A DNA stretch of 64,000 bases from Burkholderiales bacterium (lineage in GTDB: Bacteria; Pseudomonadota; Gammaproteobacteria; Burkholderiales; Burkholderiaceae_C): positions 1 to 64,000 of the forward strand of contig CANGHK010000024.1 of assembly GCA_947453625.1 (NCBI GenBank), written 5' to 3'. Numbering within the stretch: position 1 is the stretch's first letter; the number at the start of each line of letters is the position of its first letter. A program made the translations under genes and the position numbers. The notes under the pieces were generated by a model, which was not told the origin of the DNA, ran no database searches, and was given only the letters and a program-made list of their open reading frames with translations. This document shows, one piece after another, positions 28,252 to 36,600 of this stretch.

Positions 28252-28956
28252 TCACTCCGCAGGCGGCGGGCGCCGCTGGCCGAAGATCGCCGTGCCCACC
28301 CGCACAAGGGTAGCGCCCTCGGCCACGGCCGCCTCCAGATCGGCGCTCATGCCCATGGACAAGGTGTCCAGCGCCAGGCCGGCGGCGTTGAGCTGGTCCA
28401 GCAGTTCGCACAAGGCGCGGTGCGGCAGGCGCTGCGCGGCCAAATCACCTTCGGGCTCGGGGATGGCCATCAAGCCACGCAGCGTCAGCCTTGGCAGTTG
28501 CGCCACCGCCTGCGCCACGGCAGGCACATCGGCCGGCAACAGCCCGCTCTTGCTGGCCTCGCCGCTGATGTTGACCTGCAGGCAGACCTGCAGCGGCGGC
28601 AGGTCGGGCGGCCGCTGCTCGCTCAGGCGCTGCGCGATCTTGAGCCGGTCGACCGAGTGCACCCAGTCGAAGGCCGCCGCCACGGGCCGGGTCTTGTTGC
28701 TCTGCAGCGGGCCGATCAGGTGCCATTCGATCTGCGCCCGCAAGTCGGCCAGCGCAGCGATCTTGTCCAGCGCCTCCTGCACATAGTTCTCGCCGAAGGC
28801 GCGCTGGCCGGCGGCAAAGGCCTCGCGGACCGCGGCCGCAGGCTGGGTCTTGCTCACCGCCAGCAGCGTGACGCTGTCCACGTCGCGGCCGGCAGTGACG
28901 CATGCGGTTTCAATACGGTCGCGCACGGGGCGCAGCTTGGCTATCAGGCTGGTCAT
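28252..28956 (-). CDS. yggS: YggS/PLPBP family pyridoxal phosphate homeostasis protein
   Basis: A 234-residue cytosolic protein with one PLP-binding TIM-like barrel. The PLP lysine is in LLAVSKTQP, and conserved GENYVQEALDK, EWHLIGPLQSNK and LSMGMSADLEAA segments are visible, followed by RVGTAIFGQR. The family buffers free PLP and influences amino-acid metabolism. It is divergent from pilT by 26 bp, the usual arrangement in proteobacteria. Confidence 0.95.
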   Translation of the reverse strand: MTSLIAKLRPVRDRIETACVTAGRDVDSVTLLAVSKTQPAAAVREAFAAGQRAFGENYVQEALDKIAALADLRAQIEWHLIGPLQSNKTRPVAAAFDWVHSVDRLKIAQRLSEQRPPDLPPLQVCLQVNISGEASKSGLLPADVPAVAQAVAQLPRLTLRGLMAIPEPEGDLAAQRLPHRALCELLDQLNAAGLALDTLSMGMSADLEAAVAEGATLVRVGTAIFGQRRPPPAE

Positions 28957-28982
28957 AATTCACCGAGCCTAACCCAAGCCCC

Positions 28983-30026
28983 ATGGACATCACCCAACTG
29001 CTGGCGTTTTCGGTCAAGAACAAGGCCTCTGACCTGCACTTGTCCGCCGGCCTGCCGCCGATGATCCGCGTCAACGGCGATGTGCGCCGCATCAATGTCG
29101 AGGCGCTGGACCACAAGGCAGTGCACGCCATGGTCTACGACATCATGAACGACGCCCAGCGCAAGGCCTACGAGGACACGCTGGAATGCGACTTCTCGTT
29201 CGAGATCCAGGGCCTGGCGCGCTTCCGCGTCAACGCATTCAACCAGAACCGCGGCGCCGGCGCGGTGTTCCGCACCATCCCGAGCAAGATCCTGTCGCTG
29301 GAGCAACTCAATGCGCCCAAGATCTTCGGCGACCTGGCGCTGCGCCCTCGCGGCATGGTGCTGGTCACCGGCCCGACCGGGTCGGGCAAGAGCACGACGC
29401 TGGCCGCAATGGTCAACCACCTGAACGAAAACGAGTACGGCCATGTGCTGACAGTGGAAGACCCGATCGAGTTCGTGCACGAGAGCAAGAAATGCCTGAT
29501 CAACCAGCGCGAAGTGGGGCCGCACACGATGAGCTTCGCCAACGCGCTGCGCTCGGCGCTGCGTGAAGACCCCGACGCGGTGCTGGTGGGCGAGATGCGC
29601 GACCTCGAGACCATCCGGCTGGCGCTGACCGCCGCCGAGACTGGCCATTTGGTGTTCGGCACCTTGCACACCAGCAGCGCGGCCAAGACGGTGGACCGCA
29701 TCGTCGACGTCTTCCCGGCGGCCGAAAAAGAGATGGTGCGCGCGATGCTGAGCGAATCGCTGGTGGCGGTGGTCTCGCAGACGCTGTGCAAGCTCAAGGA
29801 CGGCAGCGGCCGGGTGGCTGCGCACGAGATCATGGTAGGCAACGCAGCGATACGCAACCTGATCCGCGAGAACAAGGTGGCGCAGATGTATTCATCGATA
29901 CAGACCGGCCAGAACGTGGGCATGCAGACGCTGGACCAGAACCTGACCGACCTGGTGCGGCGCAACCTGGTCTCGGCTGCCGAGGCGCGATCGAAGGCCA
30001 AGATCCCCGAGAACTTTCCCGGCTGA
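28983..30026 (+). CDS. pilT: Type IV pilus retraction ATPase PilT
   Basis: A 347-residue hexameric AAA+ ATPase that powers pilus retraction at the inner membrane. An N-terminal PAS-like domain (SDLHLSAGLPPMIRVNGD) is followed by Walker A GPTGSGKST, the Asp box LTVEDPIEFVH, Walker B LVGEMRDLETIRLA and HLVFGTLHTSSAAKT. The AIRNLIRENK segment matches the conserved C-terminal pilT signature. pilU follows 52 bp later. Confidence 0.97.
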   Translation: MDITQLLAFSVKNKASDLHLSAGLPPMIRVNGDVRRINVEALDHKAVHAMVYDIMNDAQRKAYEDTLECDFSFEIQGLARFRVNAFNQNRGAGAVFRTIPSKILSLEQLNAPKIFGDLALRPRGMVLVTGPTGSGKSTTLAAMVNHLNENEYGHVLTVEDPIEFVHESKKCLINQREVGPHTMSFANALRSALREDPDAVLVGEMRDLETIRLALTAAETGHLVFGTLHTSSAAKTVDRIVDVFPAAEKEMVRAMLSESLVAVVSQTLCKLKDGSGRVAAHEIMVGNAAIRNLIRENKVAQMYSSIQTGQNVGMQTLDQNLTDLVRRNLVSAAEARSKAKIPENFPG

Positions 30027-30077
30027 GGCCGCCCGGCCACCTGCGTCAGCATCGGCCGGACTCCGGAGACGAACACC

Positions 30078-31214
30078 ATGGAACGCGAACAGGCTTCCAA
30101 GTTCATCAACGATCTGCTGCGCTTGATGGAGGCGCGCGGCGGCTCGGACCTGTTCCTGACCGCCGATTTCCCGCCGGCGATCAAGGTCGACGGCAAGGTG
30201 ACCCGGGTGTCGCCGCAGCCGCTGACCGGCCAGCACACGCTGGCGCTGGCGCGCTCGATCATGAACGAGCGCCAGGCCTCCGAGTTCGAGCGCACCAAGG
30301 AGTGCAACTTCGCGATCTCGCCGCAAGGCCTGGGACGATTCCGCGTCAACGCCTACATGCAACAGGGTTTCGTCGGCCTGGTGATGCGCACGATACCGCG
30401 CACCCTGCCCACCATCGACGGCCTGGGCTTGCCGCCGGTGATCAAGCAGATATGCCTGGAAAAGCGCGGCCTGGTGATCATGGTCGGGGCCACAGGATCG
30501 GGCAAGAGCACCTCGCTGGCGGCGATGGTCGACCACCGCAACGCCAACAGCTACGGCCACATCATCACGATCGAGGACCCGGTCGAGTTCGTGCACGCGC
30601 ACAAGAACTGCATCGTCAGCCAGCGCGAGGTGGGCATAGACACCGACGGCTGGGAGCCGGCGTTGAAGAACACGCTGCGCCAGGCCCCCGACGTAATCCT
30701 GATGGGCGAGATCCGCGACCGCGAAACCATGGACCACGCGGTGGCCTTTGCCGAGACCGGCCACCTGTGCATCACCACCCTGCATGCCAACAGCGCCAAC
30801 CAGGCGCTCGACCGCATCATCAACCTGTTCCCCGAGGAGCGGCGCCAGCAGGTGCTGATGGACTTGTCGCTCAACCTGCGCGCCATCGTCTCGCAGCGCC
30901 TGTTGCCGCGCGAGGAGGGCAAGGGCCGGGTCGCCGCGGTGGAGGTGATGCTCAACAGCCCGCTGATCTCGGACCTGATCTTCAAGGGCGAGGTGGCCGA
31001 GATGAAGGACTTGATGAAACGCTCGCGCGAGCTGGGGATGCAGACCTTCGACCAGGCGCTGTTCGACCTCTACGAAGCCCATGCCGTCAGCTACGAGGAC
31101 GCGCTGCGCAACGCCGATTCGGTCAACGACCTGCGGCTGCAGATCAAGCTGCACAGCCAGCGCGCGCGCAACCGCGACCTGTCGGCCGGCACCGAGAACT
31201 TGGCAATCCTGTGA
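30078..31214 (+). CDS. pilU: Type IV pilus PilT-like ATPase PilU
   Basis: A 378-residue paralogue of PilT that assists retraction in a PilT-dependent way. It shows SDLFLTADFPPAIKVDG, Walker A GATGSGKST, Walker B LMGEIRDRETMDHA and HLCITTLHANSANQ. The longer C-terminus (LRLQIKLHSQ) is typical of PilU. It converges with pbpC, with only about 20 bp between the stop codons. Confidence 0.96.
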   Translation: MEREQASKFINDLLRLMEARGGSDLFLTADFPPAIKVDGKVTRVSPQPLTGQHTLALARSIMNERQASEFERTKECNFAISPQGLGRFRVNAYMQQGFVGLVMRTIPRTLPTIDGLGLPPVIKQICLEKRGLVIMVGATGSGKSTSLAAMVDHRNANSYGHIITIEDPVEFVHAHKNCIVSQREVGIDTDGWEPALKNTLRQAPDVILMGEIRDRETMDHAVAFAETGHLCITTLHANSANQALDRIINLFPEERRQQVLMDLSLNLRAIVSQRLLPREEGKGRVAAVEVMLNSPLISDLIFKGEVAEMKDLMKRSRELGMQTFDQALFDLYEAHAVSYEDALRNADSVNDLRLQIKLHSQRARNRDLSAGTENLAIL

Positions 31215-31235
31215 GGCGCGGCCCGGGGCTGCCCG

Positions 31236-33635
31236 CTACAGCCCGGTCACCGTGACGTCGATGCGCTGGTAGCGGCCCTGGCCATCCAGCGCGGTGATCG
31301 TGTGGCGGCCGGGCTGCCGCAGCCGCAGCGTCCACGACTCGCCGGCGCGGGTGCGGCTCTGCTGCTCGCCGTCGACCAGCCAGTAGACCGCGGGCAGCGC
31401 GCCCGGTCCGCCAGCGCCGGGCGCCTGCCCGCCCTGGGCCGACAGCCCGACATCGACCTGGCGCTGGCCCGGCGCGGCGCGCAGCACGCTGCCATCGTCC
31501 AGGCCCACGATGCGCAAGGCCGCGGCGCCCGCTTCGCCGGCGCAGCCGGCCGGCGGCGGCCCGTCGCGCGAAGGCCGGAACATGGCTCGCCGGGGGGCCG
31601 GCGAGGCCCGCCAAGGCGCCAGCGCGGCCCGCCAAGGCGCCAGCGCCGAGGGCCACCGCACCTGCGCCGGACGCAGGTTGCCGCCCGCGCAAGCGCCGCC
31701 AGCCAGCAGCAGGCCGGCGCCGCCGTCGCGGTCCGGCAAGGTGGGCGGGACCGCGCCGTCGAGCGCCCAGCCACTGTGGCGCTGCTCGCAATGCGCGGCC
31801 TCGGTGGCCGACAGCCGCAGCCCCAGCGGCCAGCAGCTCAACACCGCCTGGACGCTGGCCGGACGCGGCGGCCGGGCCGGGGCGACCGGCAGCACCGCGG
31901 CGATGTCGTGCAGCAGCGGCGCGGCGATGTTGGCGCCGAAGTAACCCGGATTCGGCGTGCCGTCGGGCCGGCCGACCCAGACGCCGAGCGTGAAACGGTC
32001 GGTCACGCCCAGCGCCCAGGCGTCGCGGAAACCGAAGCTGGTGCCGGTCTTCCAGGCCAGCGCGCGGGGGTGGTCGCCGAAGGGCCGCTCGGGATGTCCG
32101 CCTCCTTCGAGGATGTCGCGCACGATGAAGGCCGCGCCCTCGCTCATCAGGCGGGATTCGATGGTCGGGTCGTCGGCCATCAGCCGCGGCCGCCCGGCCA
32201 GCCCACCGCGCGCCAGCGCCCGGTAGGCGCCGACCAGTTCTTCCAGCGTGGTGCCCGCGCCGCCCAGGATCAGGCTCAGGTTGGGCTCGGCGCCACGTTC
32301 CAGGCGCAGCCGGACGCCCGCTGCGCGCAGCTGCGCCGCAAAGCGCGCCGGACCGACCCGGTCCAGCAAGTCCACCGCCGGCACGTTGAGCGATTTCTGC
32401 AGCGCTTCGGCGGCGCTGACCGGGCCCGAGAACGCGGCCTGGAAGTTGCCAGGCTGGTAGCCGGAGAAGGACTGCGGCGCGTCGATCAGCAGGCTCTGGG
32501 CGTGGATCAAGCCGTCGTCCAGCGCCATCGCGTAGAGGAAGGGCTTGAGCGTCGAGCCGGGCGAGCGCACGCCGCGGGCCATGTCGACATGCGCCGCGCG
32601 GGTGTTGTCGTTGAAATCGGCCGAACCGGCGTAGGCCCTCAGCGCCAGCGTGTCGTTGTCCATCACCAGCACCGCCATCGACACCTTGGGCGGCAGCGCG
32701 TCGGCGCGGTCGAGCAGCAGACGCTCGACCGTCGATTGCAGCTCGGCGTCCAGCGTCGACCTCACCGGCTGGCCGGGCGGGTGCCGGCGGGCCAGCGCCA
32801 GCTGGCGCAGCCGCTCGGCCGCCAGCGGCGCCAGCCACTGGCCGCGGATGGCCTGCACCGCCACCCGCTCGGTGCGGGCGTCGTGCAGCTGCGCGTCGGT
32901 CCACAGGCCCTGGTCGGCCAGGCGCTGCAAGACCTTGTCGCGCGCGGCCTGCGCCGCCGCCGGTGCACGGTCGGGCCGCCGCCGCGACGGGGCTTGCGGC
33001 AGCGCGGCCAGCAACGCCGCCTCGGCCGGGCTCAGGCTGGCGGCGGCATGTCCCAGGTAGGCCCGGCTGGCCATCTCGACACCCTCGACGATGCCTCCCA
33101 TGGGCGCATGGTCGAGGTAGAGCGTCAGGATCTCGCGCTTGGACAAGCGCAGTTCGAGCTGCAGCGCGCGCGCCAGCTGGCGCGCCTTGGCGCGCAGCCG
33201 GGCCGCCAGCGGCTGCGGCCCGGCGGGCGGCGGCTCCAGGATGCGCGCCACCTGCATCGTCAGCGTGGACCCGCCCGACACCACCCGGCCGCCGCGCGCC
33301 CATTGCCAGCCGGCGCGCAGCAAGGCCAGCGGGTTGATGCCGGGATGCCAGTAGAACCAGCGGTCCTCGTAGCCCAGCACCGCCTGCAGGTAGAGCGGCG
33401 AGACCTGCTCGGGCGCGACCGCCTGGCGCCAGCGACCGTCGGCACCGGGAAAGGTGCGCAGCGGCGTGCCGTCGGCGGCGGTGACCCGCATGCCGCGGTC
33501 GGTGGGCGGGAGGGGCGGCGGCAGCGCCTGGTCCAGCGCCAGCAAGGCCAGCAGCAGCGCAGCGCTTGCCCCACGCCAGCGCGCCGGCCTTGGCCAGGCC
33601 GGCCAGACGCTCCCGGGGGACCGGCGCAACGGCAT
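31236..33635 (-). CDS. pbpC: Penicillin-binding protein 1C
   Basis: A 799-residue bifunctional glycosyltransferase/transpeptidase-fold protein of the PbpC group. A membrane anchor (about 20-35), transglycosylase with YEDRWFYWHPGIN and GGSTLTMQVARIL, transpeptidase with PGSTLKPFLY (Ser near 361) and WKTGTSFGFRDAW, and a C-terminal BiPBP_C beta domain are visible. It starts 4 bp after the alpha-2-macroglobulin stop, the same partnership as E. coli yfhM-pbpC, where PbpC is thought to repair the wall at sites where the macroglobulin traps an attacking protease. The start ATG 33635 was chosen for family length. Confidence 0.93.
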   Translation of the reverse strand: MPLRRSPGSVWPAWPRPARWRGASAALLLALLALDQALPPPLPPTDRGMRVTAADGTPLRTFPGADGRWRQAVAPEQVSPLYLQAVLGYEDRWFYWHPGINPLALLRAGWQWARGGRVVSGGSTLTMQVARILEPPPAGPQPLAARLRAKARQLARALQLELRLSKREILTLYLDHAPMGGIVEGVEMASRAYLGHAAASLSPAEAALLAALPQAPSRRRPDRAPAAAQAARDKVLQRLADQGLWTDAQLHDARTERVAVQAIRGQWLAPLAAERLRQLALARRHPPGQPVRSTLDAELQSTVERLLLDRADALPPKVSMAVLVMDNDTLALRAYAGSADFNDNTRAAHVDMARGVRSPGSTLKPFLYAMALDDGLIHAQSLLIDAPQSFSGYQPGNFQAAFSGPVSAAEALQKSLNVPAVDLLDRVGPARFAAQLRAAGVRLRLERGAEPNLSLILGGAGTTLEELVGAYRALARGGLAGRPRLMADDPTIESRLMSEGAAFIVRDILEGGGHPERPFGDHPRALAWKTGTSFGFRDAWALGVTDRFTLGVWVGRPDGTPNPGYFGANIAAPLLHDIAAVLPVAPARPPRPASVQAVLSCWPLGLRLSATEAAHCEQRHSGWALDGAVPPTLPDRDGGAGLLLAGGACAGGNLRPAQVRWPSALAPWRAALAPWRASPAPRRAMFRPSRDGPPPAGCAGEAGAAALRIVGLDDGSVLRAAPGQRQVDVGLSAQGGQAPGAGGPGALPAVYWLVDGEQQSRTRAGESWTLRLRQPGRHTITALDGQGRYQRIDVTVTGL

Positions 33636-33639
33636 CGGA

Positions 33640-36600
33640 TCAGCGGGTGTCGGTGACGCTGACCGGCAACTCGGCCGGACCGACGGCGCGCAGCTCGGGA
33701 CGGTACATATCCTCGGCAAACGGGGCCGGCACCGTGAAGCGGCCGGGCGAGACCGCCCGCAGCAGGTAGAAGACGCTGAGCCACTGCGTGTCGAACCGGG
33801 CCGCCGCCACATAGCGGTCGTCGCGGTATTCGCGGTGCTTGATGCGGGTGTCCGCCATCGCGGCGCCGACCTTGACCCCGCCGACGCTGAACTCCTCGGC
33901 CTTCGGCCCCTGCGACAGGTTGAAGTTCTCGACCTCGAAACCGGCCGGGATGCGGTCGACGATCAAGCCGTCGGCAATCGTCTGCCGGGCGCGCACCTGA
34001 AGCCGCACGATCAGCAGCTTGCCGACCTCGAAGCTGCGCCCCGTCACCGGCCGGCCGTCGCTCTCGAACCAGTCACGCTTGAGCTCGATGAGGTCGGATT
34101 TCGGCGCCGGCGCCTTGAGCGGGTAACCCGCCGCATCGATCTCGACGAACAGCGGCCGCGCCGATGGGTTGCTCAGGGTGACGCCACGGGCCAGCGCCGC
34201 GGCGTCGAGATGGCGCAGCTCGGTCGTGCGCGAGCTCAGGGTCAGCGTCTGGTCGCCGGTCTTGAGTTGCGCGGTCCATGCCGGGCCCGGCGCCAGCCCC
34301 GCCGCGCCCGCAGCCGCCCGCGCCGCGAGGAACAGCGCCAGCCGCTCCTGGGTCGAGAGATAGGGCCGAACGGCAAGCCGGCCGGCCAGGTCGGCCAGCA
34401 GGTTTTCCCGCCGCGCATGGACCAGGGCGTGGCGGTGCAGCAGCGCATAGCTCAAGGCCAGATCGCGCACCGGCGAGCCGTAGTCGCCCAGCCATTCGGG
34501 GCCGGCGCTGGGCTCGCGGGCGGGGATGCCGTAAGGCCTGGCCATCGCGTCCTCCAGCGCCACCCGGGCCCGGGCCTCGTCGCCCATCAGCTGGAGCGCG
34601 ATCGCCAGATGCACCAGCGGCAGCGGCGACAGCGCCCGGCCGCGGTGCCGGTCGTGCAGCAGGCGCAACAGCGCCAACGGGGCTTGCTGGTCGCGCGCCA
34701 GGATGTAGCCGGCATGCGCCAGTTCGGCAAAGCGCTGGTGGCTGTCGCGCAGCAAGCCGAATTCGCGCGGCGCCACCGCACCGCCAGGGTCGGCTTGGGC
34801 CGATCCGGGCAGCGTCGGGAAACGGTTGGGCGCCTGCTGCAATTCCTGGCGCAGCCAGTCCTGGCCCTTCTTGACCATCGCATCGGGCACCGCAAAGCCC
34901 TGCAGCCGCGCGTCCTGCAGGAAGCCCGCGACATAGGCCGACAACCACAGCTCGTAAGCCCCGTCGCCCCAGAGCGTGTAGCCGCCGCTGGCTTTCTGCA
35001 GGCCGGCCAGCCGGGCGATCGCGTCGTCCACCGCCCGCCCCCGCTCGGCCCGGCTGCGCGGCGGCAGGCCGATCGCCAGGGCCGCCGCCTCGTCGATGAA
35101 CAGCTGCGGATAGGCCGCGCTGGCGGTCTGCTCCAGGCAGCCGTAGGGGTAGTCGAGCAGCCCGCGCATCAGCGCCTGGACGTTGAACGGCGGCTGATGC
35201 GACACCGACAGGGCGAGGCTGCTGCTGCCCGGGTAATAGCGCGCCAGCGGCGCGGGGTCGAGCGTCAGCGCCGCGCCGGGCTCGATGCGGACGCGGCGCA
35301 GGTCGTGCTCCAGCGCCACCGGCGGCTGCACCTGCAGCCAGGACTCGCGCACGATCCGGATGCCGCTGGCACTGCGGACCGTCAGCCGCAGCCGGCCCAG
35401 GCCCTCGGCCGCGGTGGCCTCGACCGGGAAGCGCAAGGTCTCGCGCTGGTTGGGCTTGAGCGTGAGCGAGCGCCCACCTTCAGCCACCCGCAGCGGGTCG
35501 GCGCCGTCGAGCTTGACGGTGACGGCCTGGGTCTCGGCGCTGAGGTTGCTCAGGTCCAGCGCGATCGTCGCGGCGTCGCCGGCCGATACGAAGCGCGGTG
35601 TCGACAGCTCGGCCACCAGCGGCGCGGCGGCCACGGTCTGGGCTTCGGCCTGGCCGAACTTGTCGGCGCTGGCGGCCACCGCCATCAGCCGCAGCGTGCC
35701 GTTGAAGTCAGGCACGTCGACCGCGATGCTGGCCTCACCCTGGGCGTCCAGTTGCACCGGCCCGCTGAAGAGGTCGACCAGCCTGACCTTCTTGGGCAGG
35801 CTCTGGCTGTCGCGCAGCCGCGCGTCGCCGCCGAAGGCCAGCTTGCCGCGCTGGCCGTCCATCTTCTCGATCAGCTTGCCGTAGAGGTCGGCCAACTCGG
35901 CCGCCAGCCTGTGCTTGCCGAAGAAGAAGTCCAGCGGGTCGGGCGAGGCGTAGCGGGTGATGTTGAGGATGCCGGCATCCACCGCCGACAGGGTGACCAG
36001 CGCCGGCTGGCCGGCCAGGCCCTCGGCCCGCACCTTGACGAGCATGCGGGCTTCAGGCAAGACCTTGGCCGGCGCGCTCAGCGTGAGCTTGAGCCGGCGC
36101 TCGTCACGCGCCAGCGGCAAGTGCAGCAAACCGACTGCGCGCGCCGGCGTCACCCGGTCGCCGGCGCTGCCCGGCCGGAAGGCGGTGACGGTGACATACA
36201 GGTCGTGGCGCTGCCAGGCCGGATCGACAGGGATCGCCAGCGCGGTGCCGGTGGTCGACACCGCGATGCGCTGGCTCCAAAGCAGCCGGTCACCCTGCAC
36301 TGTCACCAGCGCCTGGCCGTCGTGCGGCGGGGTGATCGTCAGCCTGGCCAGGTCGCCGGCCTTGAGCGGCGCGTTGGCCAGCTTGACCAGCACCCGGTCG
36401 GGCCGGTTACCGATGGCCTCGGCATCCTGCGCGCCCCAGCCGGCGTAGAAGCGGTAGCGCAGCTTCAGCCCGGTGACCGGGTCATCGAGCTCGACCCGGT
36501 AGCGGCCGTAGCCCACTTTCAGCGCCAGCTTGGCCCGCGCGGCCAGCGCCACCTTGGCCGACTCCTGCGGCTCGTCGGTCTCGGTATAGCCCGAATGCCA